From the NCBI GenBank assembly GCA_035279405.1, contig DATEHU010000052.1, forward strand, positions 1-49,105: a stretch of 49,105 bases of DNA, read 5' to 3'. The position numbers and the translations under genes are program-made. Under the pieces are notes generated by a model. The model ran no database searches, had not been told where the DNA came from, and saw only the letters and a list, made by a program, of their open reading frames with translations. Origin of the DNA: Gammaproteobacteria bacterium. Lineage in GTDB: Bacteria; Pseudomonadota; Gammaproteobacteria; Natronospirales; REEB76. This document shows positions 29,297 through 37,383 of the stretch, piece after piece (the first letter of the stretch is position 1; each line of letters begins with the position of its first letter).

Positions 29297-29641
29297 ATGA
29301 CCACTACCCAGCAAACAACCCGCAATCTCTATCCTGCTCTCCGGCGGACGCGCTGGCGCCGCTGGCTGGTGATCGCCGCGCTGGTGTGCGTGGTCGGCAT
29401 ATATTCCATCGAGCTGACGCACGACCACAAAACCACGGCAGCGGAGCTGGCCTGTCCCGTGTGCCATGTCTTGGCGCATGGCGCACCGAATCTGCTCAAG
29501 GCCAATCTTACGCCGCTGGTGAGGTTTGCCGGCTGGTATCGCCATATCCTGCCGCGCCTGGATTTTTCAGCCGTTTCCCTTCGCTTCAACCTCAAACCCC
29601 AGCCCCGCGCCCCGCCCATCGTCGCTCCTTCTCTGGTTTGA
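29297..29641 (+). CDS. Small membrane protein with a CPVCH motif
   Basis: A 114-residue protein. Basic residues precede one hydrophobic segment (about 22-40, WLVIAALVCVVGIYSIEL), which anchors it or acts as an uncleaved signal. The exported part contains H-D-H, then A-C-P-V-C-H-V-L-A-H-G-A, a possible metal or heme site, and a proline-rich tail (PRAPPIVAP). It stands 107 nt before a TonB receptor, and small Cys/His membrane proteins of this look often precede metal-related receptors. That role is inference; I do not recognise a named family with certainty. Its start lies about 55 nt after the -10. Confidence 0.7.
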   Translation: MTTTQQTTRNLYPALRRTRWRRWLVIAALVCVVGIYSIELTHDHKTTAAELACPVCHVLAHGAPNLLKANLTPLVRFAGWYRHILPRLDFSAVSLRFNLKPQPRAPPIVAPSLV

Positions 29642-29748
29642 ACAGGGCCGCTTGAGCGGCCAGCCGCACGCCTTTGATGCGACTGAACCTATTGATCTGG
29701 CCGGATGCGTCTGTTTGACGCACCACTCCGGCACTCAAGGAGCACAAG

Positions 29749-31917
29749 ATGAAACGCTTTTTTTCGACGCTGCCAGTATTGGCGGGCGCTTTGTTTGTCA
29801 TGGTCCAAAGCCATGCGGCGGAAACCGCAAGCACCCAACCCGCACCCGCCGCAACGCTGTCCCCGGTGGCCGCTACCACCGGGAAAGCGGCGAGCGTTGC
29901 CGAAACCGTCCATCTCGGCATGGTGCAGGTGCAGGGCGAACGTCTCAACGTGGCGCGCGACACCCTCAATCCGGCAACCGGCACCAGCAGCTACCATTTC
30001 GACGTGCAATCCATCGCGGCGCTGCCGCAGGGCTACAACGCGCCCCTGCAGCAAGTGCTGCTGCAGGCGCCGGGCGTGGCCCAGGATTCCTTCGGCCAGT
30101 TGCACGTGCGCGGCGACCACGCCGACATCCAGTACCGCATCAACGGCGTGATCCTGCCGGAACCCATCAGCGGTTTCGGCGACACTCTCGGCACGCGCTT
30201 CATCAGCAAGATTGACTTCCTGACCGGGGCGCTGCCGGCGCAGTACGGCTACCGCACCGCCGGCATCGTCAACATCACCACCAACGACGGCTTGCCGCAG
30301 AGCGGCGGTACCGTGGACCTGTACGGCGGCAGCCACGGGACCCTCCAACCGAGCGTGGATTACGGCGCCGTCGCCGGTAAGCTGGATTACTACGTGACCG
30401 GCAGCTATCTGCAAAGCGACCTCGGTATCGAGTCGCCCACGCCGTCCAATCCGATCCACGACCGCACCGAGCAAAATAGAGCTTTCGGTTATGCCTCGTA
30501 TCTGCTCAATTCGGATCTGCGGCTGAGCGTCATTGCCGGCCATGCGCTCGGCAATTTTCAGATTCCCAATAATCCTGACCAGCAGCCGGCCTATCAACTG
30601 CAGGGCGTGAGCAGCTATCCCTCGGCCAATCTCAACGAGACGCAGCGGGAACTGAATGACTACGGCATCGTTTCGTTGCAGGGCATCCGTGGCGCGCTCA
30701 ATTATCAGGTATCGCTGTTCAGCCGGTATTCCAGCATTGAATATCATCCCGATCCGATCGGCGACCTGATCTACAACGGTGTGGCCGCCGAGGTGTTCCG
30801 CCGCAACATTGCCACCGGCCTTCAGGAAGACACCAGTTACGCGCTCAACGACCGGCACACGCTGCGCTGGGGCCTGTTCGTGGATCAAGAGCGCACCGCC
30901 AGCAACAACAACTCGGCGGTGTTCCCGGCCGATGCCGCAGGCAATCAGACGAGCGATGTGCCGTTCACCATCGCGGACAACACCGACAAGAACGGCGAAC
31001 TGTACGGCGCCTACCTGCAGGACCAGTGGCAGGCCAGCGAACGCTTCACCCTCAATTACGGTCTGCGCTACGACATCTCCAACGGCTACGTGCGCGAGGC
31101 TCAGTTGAGCCCGCGGCTCAATTTCGTGTACCGGCTGAGTGAAGCCACCAGCCTGCACGGCGGCTACTCACGCTATTTCACGCCGCCCACGCTCGAGTTG
31201 ATCGCACCGCGCGACATCGCGTTGTTCCAGAACACCACCAATGCGCTGCCCAGCAACGCCAACACCGAGGTGCGCGCTGAGCGCGACAATTACTACGATG
31301 TGGGCGTGAGCCATGCGCTCACATCAAAATGGCAGGTGGGCGTGGACGGTTACTACAAGGACGCGCGCAATCTGCTGGATGAGGGCCAGTTCGGCCAGGC
31401 GCTGGTGTTTTCACCTTTCAACTATGCCCGCGGCCGTATCTGGGGCGTGGAATTCACCACCAGCTACCAGGATGAAAACCTGTCGTCCTATTTCAATGTC
31501 GCTTACAGCCGCGCGCTCGGCAACCAGGTGGTCTCAGGTCAGTACAACTTTGATGCGGCCGAACTTGCCTACATCAGCAACCACTTCGTGCATCTGGATC
31601 ACGACCAGACCTGGACCGCCTCGGGCGGCGCGGCTTACCGCTGGGCCGGCACGCGCTACGGTCTCGATGCCATCTTTGGCAGCGGCTTGCGCACGGATTT
31701 CGCCAACACCGGGAGCCTGCCGTCCTACGCGCAGTTCGACGCCAGCGCCAGCCGCAATTTCAGTCTTCCGGGCGTGGGTGACCTGACCGCGCGCTTCGTG
31801 ATCGTCAACCTATTTGACCGGGTTTATGAAATCCGCAACGGCACCGGCATCGGTGTGGGTGCGCCGCAGTACGGTCCGCGGCGCGGGTTTTTCCTGGGCC
31901 TGACCAAGTCGTTCTGA
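29749..31917 (+). CDS. TonB-dependent outer-membrane receptor
   Basis: A 722-residue receptor that imports a scarce ligand across the outer membrane with TonB-ExbBD energy. A signal peptide ends near residue 23 (SHAAET) and an Ala/Pro/Thr linker follows. The plug domain (about 60-190) has LQQVLLQAPGVAQDSFGQLHVRG, IQYRINGV and GYRTAGIVNITT, then a 22-strand-type barrel runs to the C-terminal Phe (GLTKSF). The ligand cannot be told; the CPVCH protein before it hints at a metal. AAGGAG about 10 nt before the ATG supports the start. Confidence 0.93.
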   Translation: MKRFFSTLPVLAGALFVMVQSHAAETASTQPAPAATLSPVAATTGKAASVAETVHLGMVQVQGERLNVARDTLNPATGTSSYHFDVQSIAALPQGYNAPLQQVLLQAPGVAQDSFGQLHVRGDHADIQYRINGVILPEPISGFGDTLGTRFISKIDFLTGALPAQYGYRTAGIVNITTNDGLPQSGGTVDLYGGSHGTLQPSVDYGAVAGKLDYYVTGSYLQSDLGIESPTPSNPIHDRTEQNRAFGYASYLLNSDLRLSVIAGHALGNFQIPNNPDQQPAYQLQGVSSYPSANLNETQRELNDYGIVSLQGIRGALNYQVSLFSRYSSIEYHPDPIGDLIYNGVAAEVFRRNIATGLQEDTSYALNDRHTLRWGLFVDQERTASNNNSAVFPADAAGNQTSDVPFTIADNTDKNGELYGAYLQDQWQASERFTLNYGLRYDISNGYVREAQLSPRLNFVYRLSEATSLHGGYSRYFTPPTLELIAPRDIALFQNTTNALPSNANTEVRAERDNYYDVGVSHALTSKWQVGVDGYYKDARNLLDEGQFGQALVFSPFNYARGRIWGVEFTTSYQDENLSSYFNVAYSRALGNQVVSGQYNFDAAELAYISNHFVHLDHDQTWTASGGAAYRWAGTRYGLDAIFGSGLRTDFANTGSLPSYAQFDASASRNFSLPGVGDLTARFVIVNLFDRVYEIRNGTGIGVGAPQYGPRRGFFLGLTKSF

Positions 31918-31997
31918 TTTTTCTCATCGTTATGCGGACCGCCAAGGCGGCGATTGCAACGCAATGGTGGCTCTAGCCGCGAAGTCGCTTGCCTCGT

Positions 31998-32130
31998 TCT
32001 CCCTTGATGGGAGAGAGCTCATCGCAGAGCGATGAGCGGGCTGTCAGGGATGACGGCCCAGGGTTTTCAGGCGATGCAGGAATGCATAGCCTGAAAAGTG
32101 ACAAATCGCGGCTGAAGCCGCTCCTACAAT
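31998..32130. repeat. Cluster of five consecutive hairpins (REP/BIME-like)
   Basis: Five hairpins stand almost head to tail: TCTCCC/GGGAGA (31998-32014); GCTCATCGC/GCGATGAGC (32017-32037); GGGCTGTCA/TGACGGCCC (32038-32059); TTTTCAGGC-g-ATGCA with TGCAT-a-GCCTGAAAA (32064-32097); and GCGGCT/AGCCGC (32108-32121). The last sits in a REP-like core, ATCGCGGCTGAAGCCGCTCCTACA, of a type common in Pseudomonas and Xanthomonadales. The cluster lies about 80 nt after the TonB receptor stop and may also protect or end its transcript. Confidence 0.75.
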
Positions 32131-32133
32131 TTG

Positions 32134-32798
32134 CCCGTTCTTGGCCTGCGTGCTGCTCAGAAGCTCATGTGCTGGCCCAGGTAAATGCCATTGCGGTGCG
32201 CGCATATTCCGTGTGCGGGAGGGCGCGACTTTCCGCGGCGCACACTGCGATGTTTGTGCGTTTTCGCGACGCCGCTCTGTGCACGCTTGCGAATCCTTCG
32301 CAACTGGGCAAGTACTAAGACTTCGGTATATCTTTTCCGGACAATCGTCATATCACTCGGGCAAACACTGTAAGTACAAACACTTGGCCGACAACGTCCA
32401 TTCCCAAATCGTCAGGGAAGTCCTCGCGTGGGCGCACGTCGAGTTCTGCATACCAAGCGCTCTGCGCGTGTGTGCTAAGCTTCCATGCGCGGGCTGCACG
32501 GCCCAAACTACAGTGTGGAACTTGATGTCCGGGTGGTGCTGCAGCTTGGCATTTTTGGCAGGGTGAGTGAGCTTACTGCCCGTGGCCGGGGTCGCGGACG
32601 CAAGTGGGGAGAATCGGGATGGCGGCGTGCCATTGCGCCCAGGCAAATGCTTGCATTTGAGCACCAGCATTGGGGCCGGGAAACCAGCGCGCGGCTTGCC
32701 CCGAGTTGCCGGGCCGGGCCGCATTCCAATCCGGGCGGCAAAGCCGCCGGCAATCAGGCAAGGGTAACCCAGGGCGTGCCAAGAGGGGACTTCAGGGC
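32134..32798. other. 665 nt without a supportable gene
   Basis: Frames here are short, rich in Arg, Cys and His, and show none of the strong third-position GC seen in the neighbouring genes. Base composition is more even (for example 32320-32420) than in the flanks. On the minus strand near 32160-32215 the end of one frame reads HRNGIYLGQHMSF and stop, which looks like an outer-membrane C-terminus and resembles the end of the PAP2 protein (HGIYVGLRVTF); it may be a decayed gene. No promoter for the downstream permease is obvious. Confidence 0.5.
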
Positions 32799-33959
32799 GT
32801 GAACGCTTTTACCATCATCTGGGCGGCGATCAAACGCAGCAAGGGCCGCTCGATTTTCACCTGGTTGTCAGTAGTCGGGGCGTTCATTCTGTTCGGGGTC
32901 CTGGCGGCGGTGCGCTACGGCATGCTCGGCCAGTTGAATATCATCAACGCGGAGCGCCTGGTTACCAACAATCTGGTTACTCGGGGCAATCCCATGCCCG
33001 TGAGCTATTACGACAAGATCATCACCGTGCCGGGCGTGAAAGCCGCGATTTACTTTGAGGGTCTGCAGGGTTATTTCAAGGATCAGAAGCAGACGTTCGC
33101 AATTCTGTTTACCAATGTGCACAGCGTCATGCGGGTGTTTCCAGAATTTACGGTGGATTCCGGCCGCGTTCAGACCTGGCTTGGTGACCGACAAGGGGCC
33201 ATTGCGGGACCGGCGTTGGCAAAGCGCATGGGATGGACTGTGGGTGAGACCATTCCGGTGAAATCGCAGGTTGCACAAACGGACGGCAGTACCACATGGT
33301 ATTTCCACCTGGACGGTATTTACCAGACCAATTTACCGTCGGCCTATCAGGAGTTTTTCATCGGTCATTACCAGTATTTCAACCAGAGCGTGGCCGATCC
33401 ACGCCTGCATGACGTGGTATTCCGTTACTTCGAACGCATTGATGATCCACGCAACGCCACACGCATTTCCAACGCCATAGATGCGCAATTTGCGAATTCC
33501 TCACCGCAGACCCTGACGCAACCGGAAACTCAGGAAGTCGTCAGCCTGATACGGCAATTCGGCAATATCAGCGCGATGGTCGTGTACGTGGGCATTGCGG
33601 TGTTCTTCACGTTGCTGCTGATTGTCAGCAACGCGCAGGCTCAGTCGGTGCGCGAACGGGTCAGCGAATTCGCGCTGTTGAGGGCCGTGGGTTTCAAGCC
33701 CGGCCGGATCATGCGGCTGGTCATCAGCGAGTCGCTGCTGCTGTTGGTTTCCGGCGCCATTGTGGGATTGTTCCTGAGCTGGCTGGTCACGCATGCGCTG
33801 TATCCGCTGGTGGGGAATTTTCTGGGCACCTTCGAACTGACCTGGCGTGCGACCGGTGCGGGCGTGATTCTGGCCATCGTGTTTGGGGTGCTGGCGGCGC
33901 TGGTGCCGGGGTGGGCGCTTATGCGTCTGCGCGTTGCGGAGGCCCTGAGAAAATCCTGA
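32799..33959 (+). CDS. Orphan FtsX/MacB-like ABC transporter permease
   Basis: A 386-residue inner-membrane protein. One N-terminal membrane segment (about 18-40, FTWLSVVGAFILFGVLAAV) is followed by a periplasmic MacB_PCD-type domain (about 45-265) and an FtsX domain with three membrane segments (about 280-386), including the coupling block SVRERVSEFALLRAVGFKPGRIMRLVISES. Such permeases work with an ATPase, usually in the same operon and often as a permease pair. Neither is present here. The start is GTG with GAGGGGAC upstream; upstream codons are non-conserved. It may serve an ATPase encoded elsewhere, or be left over from a broken operon. Confidence 0.85.
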   Translation: MNAFTIIWAAIKRSKGRSIFTWLSVVGAFILFGVLAAVRYGMLGQLNIINAERLVTNNLVTRGNPMPVSYYDKIITVPGVKAAIYFEGLQGYFKDQKQTFAILFTNVHSVMRVFPEFTVDSGRVQTWLGDRQGAIAGPALAKRMGWTVGETIPVKSQVAQTDGSTTWYFHLDGIYQTNLPSAYQEFFIGHYQYFNQSVADPRLHDVVFRYFERIDDPRNATRISNAIDAQFANSSPQTLTQPETQEVVSLIRQFGNISAMVVYVGIAVFFTLLLIVSNAQAQSVRERVSEFALLRAVGFKPGRIMRLVISESLLLLVSGAIVGLFLSWLVTHALYPLVGNFLGTFELTWRATGAGVILAIVFGVLAALVPGWALMRLRVAEALRKS

Positions 33960-34132
33960 CGGCGCTCCTGTTGCCCGCGGCTTCCCGCCAGTCTCGGCGG
34001 CTGGTCGCATTACTTTGCTGCAGGATTGGCTGTCCTGTTTTATTTAATCTGGGCACTTCTAACTCCTGCGACCGGAGCTGCACGTTCAAAATACGGCGCA
34101 TCCAACCAAGAGCGTTGGGTCCTCCGGCCCCG

Positions 34133-34188
34133 CTGTCACACAAATTTAATGCAGCTGTCATATCCGCGTCATCTTGCACCCGTAATCT
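34133..34188 (+). promoter_or_regulatory. Array of Pho-box half-sites and -10
   Basis: Half-sites like CTGTCAT recur with an exact 11-bp step: CTGTCAC at 34133, a weak one at 34144, CTGTCAT at 34155 and GCGTCAT at 34166. This is the layout of PhoB sites, in which the array replaces the -35. A -10-like TAATCT lies at 34183-34188. It would place the porin and pstS under phosphate-starvation control. No other gene is seen in the 300-nt gap 33960-34259. Confidence 0.8.
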
Positions 34189-34259
34189 TGCGCCGCGTCA
34201 GGCCTGTCACGGTCTGACGTGAGGCACAACCAAAGAATTTCCTGAAGGAGAGGAACCAT

Positions 34260-35288
34260 ATGCGCGAGATTTACGGGATTTTGGTCTTGTTAATGGGGAT
34301 TGTGCTGTTCCTGGGGCAGGCACGGGCCGACAACGTGCCCGGCAGCACCACCTTGAGCGGCACGCTGTTTACCGATTGGACTTACCTCAATCAGCAACAG
34401 AACGGCGCCGACACCGGCGCTACAGGCTACGGCATTGATGTCAAGCGTTTCTATCTGGGTGTGGATCATGGTTTCGACGACATCTGGTCGGCAAACTTGA
34501 CCACCGACTTCAATTACCTGAAGTCGGACGGTGAGACCCAGTTGTTCGTCAAGAAAGCCTTTGTGCAGGCAAAACTCAGTCAGGCCGCGGCGTTCCGCCT
34601 GGGCTCGGCCGACATGCCGTGGATTCCGTTCGACGAGAGCATTTATGGCTACCGATTCGTGGAGAACACCTTGATTGACCGGCTGCATTTCGGCAACTCC
34701 GCCGATTGGGGCGTGCATTTCCTGGGCAGCAACGGCTGGAGCAACTACGCCGTGTCGCTGGTCAACGGCGGCGGCTACAAAAACCCCAGCCGCAGCAAGA
34801 GCATGGACTGGGAAGGGCGGTGGGCGTTCTACCCGGTAAGCGGATTAGTGATTGCGATAGGCGGCTATACCGGTGACCTGGGCCAAAATACCGCCACCAC
34901 GCCGGCTCTGCATACCGCCACCCGCCAGGATGCCCTGATTGCGTACAAGACGGCGGTAGTTACCTTGGGGGCGGAGTATTTTCACGCCAGCAATTTCACC
35001 CCTGCGGCGATCACCACCAACGCGACCGATTCAGCCAGCGGCTATTCGCTGTTCGGCTCGGTGCAAATCGCCGCAAACGGTACCGCGCTGTTTGCGCGCT
35101 ACGACAACGCTGACCCCAGCAAGGACCTGGATCCTTCGAAGAAGGACAAGTACTACAACGCCGGTATCTCGTTTCCGGCCAACCGCAACATCACCTGGGC
35201 CGTAGTCTATAAATATGAGGACCTCGCCGATAACACCACGGACCTCAAGAACCGGGAAATTGGCCTGTGGGCGCAGATCAAGTTCTGA
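34260..35288 (+). CDS. Pho-regulated outer-membrane porin (OprO/OprP-like fold)
   Basis: A 342-residue porin. The signal peptide ends near residue 23 (LGQARADN). The body has porin strands such as FYLGVDHGFDDIWSANLTTDFNY, the AFVQAKLSQAAAFRLGSADMPWIPFDE block seen in phosphate-selective porin families, and a terminal Phe (WAQIKF). With a PhoB array in front and pstS behind, a role in taking phosphate or phosphate esters through the outer membrane is likely; selectivity is inference. A strong Shine-Dalgarno (AAGGAGAGG) lies just before the ATG. Confidence 0.85.
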   Translation: MREIYGILVLLMGIVLFLGQARADNVPGSTTLSGTLFTDWTYLNQQQNGADTGATGYGIDVKRFYLGVDHGFDDIWSANLTTDFNYLKSDGETQLFVKKAFVQAKLSQAAAFRLGSADMPWIPFDESIYGYRFVENTLIDRLHFGNSADWGVHFLGSNGWSNYAVSLVNGGGYKNPSRSKSMDWEGRWAFYPVSGLVIAIGGYTGDLGQNTATTPALHTATRQDALIAYKTAVVTLGAEYFHASNFTPAAITTNATDSASGYSLFGSVQIAANGTALFARYDNADPSKDLDPSKKDKYYNAGISFPANRNITWAVVYKYEDLADNTTDLKNREIGLWAQIKF

Positions 35289-35317
35289 TTTCTCTCAATT
35301 CATTTGGAGTAGCGCAG

Positions 35318-36343
35318 ATGTATAAACTCATGAAGCTAATTGCAGTTTTGTTGACAGTCGCCGGTGCCGGAGCGATGGCGCCGAGTTCCTGGGCCGGAAA
35401 TAGCCTCACAGGTGCCGGCAGCACCTGGGTGTACCCGCTGATAGCCAAGTGGGCCACAGCTTACGCCCAGCAAACCGGCATTCAGGTCAACTATCAGCCG
35501 ATCGGCTCCGGCGCCGGCATCGCCCAGATCAAGGCCGGGATCGTGGACTTCGGCGCCAGCGACATGCCGCTCAAACCCGAGGAGCTGACCGCCGCGCACC
35601 TGATCCAGTTCCCGACCGCGATTGCCGGTGAGGACATGGTAGTGAACCTGCCGGGCATCAAACCGGGTGAACTGATCCTGAGTGGCGCGGTGATCGCGGA
35701 CATTTATCTCGGCAAGATCAAAAAGTGGAACGCCCCTGCGGTTCAAGCGCTCAATAAGGGTATGACGCTGCCCGACATGGACATTACAGTTGTGCATCGG
35801 GCCGACGGTTCTGGCACCACGTTCACCTTCGCCAATTACCTGTCCAAGATCAGTCCGGAATGGGCGGCGAAAATCGGTGCCGACACGTCCCTGAACTGGC
35901 CAGTAGGGGTGGGCGGCAAGGGCAATGCGGGCGTCGCCGCTTATGTGCAGCGCATCCGTGGCGCCATCGGTTATGTGGAATACGCTTATATTCTTGAGAA
36001 CCACCTGACCTACGTGCGCATGTACAACCGCGACGGCAAACTGGTCAGCCCCAGCCTCAAGGGATTCCAGGCCGCCGCCGCGCACGTGGATTTCACCAAG
36101 GCCAGGGATTTTTACGTGATCCTCACCGATCAGCCCGGCGCGGATACCTGGCCGATCTCGGGCTGTACCTGGCAGATTCTGCGCACCGACGCTTCCAGGG
36201 TCACGAACCAGGCGGTCACGCGCTTCTTCCTGTGGGGTTTCGAGCATGGTCAGGCGATGGCGGAGTCCATCGCGTTTGGACCGCTGCCCGCCAGCACGAT
36301 GCATGCTATCAAAGTCTATTGGAGGAAGAACCTGGGTATCTGA
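35318..36343 (+). CDS. pstS: Phosphate ABC transporter substrate-binding protein PstS
   Basis: The periplasmic phosphate-binding protein of the Pst high-affinity importer. The 341-residue protein has a signal peptide (ending PSSWAGNS) and the PstS signatures: LTGAGSTWVYPLIAKWA at the start of the mature form, GSGAGIAQIKAGIVDFGASDMPL, VHRADGSGTTFTFANYLS and VGGKGNAGVAAYVQRIRGAIGYVEYAY. E. coli PstS is 346 residues. The first ATG (35318) has GGAG upstream; a second ATG four codons later is possible. It lies 29 nt after the porin stop. The usual pstC, pstA, pstB and phoU do not follow, so the rest of the importer must be elsewhere. Confidence 0.95.
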   Translation: MYKLMKLIAVLLTVAGAGAMAPSSWAGNSLTGAGSTWVYPLIAKWATAYAQQTGIQVNYQPIGSGAGIAQIKAGIVDFGASDMPLKPEELTAAHLIQFPTAIAGEDMVVNLPGIKPGELILSGAVIADIYLGKIKKWNAPAVQALNKGMTLPDMDITVVHRADGSGTTFTFANYLSKISPEWAAKIGADTSLNWPVGVGGKGNAGVAAYVQRIRGAIGYVEYAYILENHLTYVRMYNRDGKLVSPSLKGFQAAAAHVDFTKARDFYVILTDQPGADTWPISGCTWQILRTDASRVTNQAVTRFFLWGFEHGQAMAESIAFGPLPASTMHAIKVYWRKNLGI

Positions 36344-36483
36344 TCAGTGTTTCAGATTGGAACGACAGGGACGTTGTTCCGCTGATTTGTAGAAGTGTCG
36401 CAAGAAACCTCATGCAACCCGACTTGGGGCTAAGCGGGTGGAAGAAACTGGAACCACGCCACTTCTTGGTTGCGTAAAATCGT

Positions 36484-37299
36484 TCACTTGCTTTCCAGCG
36501 CATTCATTAAATCCGCCATGGCGTGATCCGTGGATATTTGCAGCAACTGGTCTTGTGTGACAGCGTTCATGTGCCAGACGTTGGCCCAATGCCAGTCGGC
36601 CAGACCGGTTTCGCTGTCATGCCACAGCACTTTGCCGGTTTTACCGTCCACCAGGTCCGCCTCAATGCGCACTGGTCGTGACAGGCGGTTGAGCAGCCAG
36701 AAACCGGCGTAACCCTCGCTGAATTCCTCGATGCTTTCCTGGGCGAGATACGGCGCGACGAGCACCTGCGTTGCCGTATGCACGTACAACCAAGCGCCGA
36801 TGGCCAGTGTTGTCACCACCTCAAAGCCGACATAGGCGCCTTTCCAGCTTTGCGGCGTCTGGCCGTAATCGGTGACCTGCACCAGCAGGTAGGCATCGGC
36901 CGGATGCGTCGCCTGTAAAGCGGCAAGATCCGCGGAACTGACGGGTTGGCCGATGGCGAGGTCCTGCGCATCGTCAAGCGACGTGACTGTCGCAGAGGTG
37001 AGCGGGGTATCTGTGGCATGCGTCAGGGCCTGTTGTAATGCGCCATCTACTAACTGCGCCACATGCTGTCGGTCGGCCGCCAACGTTTTGGCAGGGATTT
37101 TTTCTTTAGTCCCGGCATGGAACAAGCGACGCAGCGAAGCATCGGTCACACTTGGAGGGAGTTCGAGTACCTGCAAGCGGGCAGCAGGATGCAGAATCGC
37201 GACTGCCGGGGCCACGGGCTGCGCGGCGCAACCGACCAGCATGGCAAGCGCGCCGGCGCAGGCGCCGCCACGCCTTAGAACTCTCAGTGTGCCAGTCAT
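36484..37299 (-). CDS. Putative lipoprotein of unknown function
   Basis: A 271-residue protein with a signal peptide and lipobox L-V-G-C, with lipidation at about Cys24. The mature part shows a block reminiscent of outer-membrane-associated lipoproteins that sense or maintain the envelope (DAYLLVQVTDYGQTPQSWKGAYVGFEV). A hydrophobic stretch (VTTLAIGAWLYVH, about 165-177) and a C-terminal segment DGKTGKVLWHDSETG follow, typical of the GNA1162/DUF799 style of lipoprotein; this family call is tentative. It is convergent with pstS and downstream of the PAP2 gene on the same strand, 84 nt away. Confidence 0.75.
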   Translation of the reverse strand: MTGTLRVLRRGGACAGALAMLVGCAAQPVAPAVAILHPAARLQVLELPPSVTDASLRRLFHAGTKEKIPAKTLAADRQHVAQLVDGALQQALTHATDTPLTSATVTSLDDAQDLAIGQPVSSADLAALQATHPADAYLLVQVTDYGQTPQSWKGAYVGFEVVTTLAIGAWLYVHTATQVLVAPYLAQESIEEFSEGYAGFWLLNRLSRPVRIEADLVDGKTGKVLWHDSETGLADWHWANVWHMNAVTQDQLLQISTDHAMADLMNALESK

Positions 37300-37383
37300 G
37301 ATCAGCGCATGTTCAACACGCGATGGACGGTCGAGGTTTCCGTATCCGCGTCATCTTGATACTTTGTTTGAATGGTCAGGCAT

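Noticed and set aside
32141-32566. A 141-codon plus-strand frame in the gene-free gap
   Set aside because: Cys/Arg/Ser-rich composition, no third-position GC bias, no ribosome site and no recognisable motif.
36359-36380. GGAACGAC/GTTGTTCC hairpin after pstS as a terminator
   Set aside because: The 8-bp stem is real, but no T run follows in either direction, so I did not list it as a terminator.
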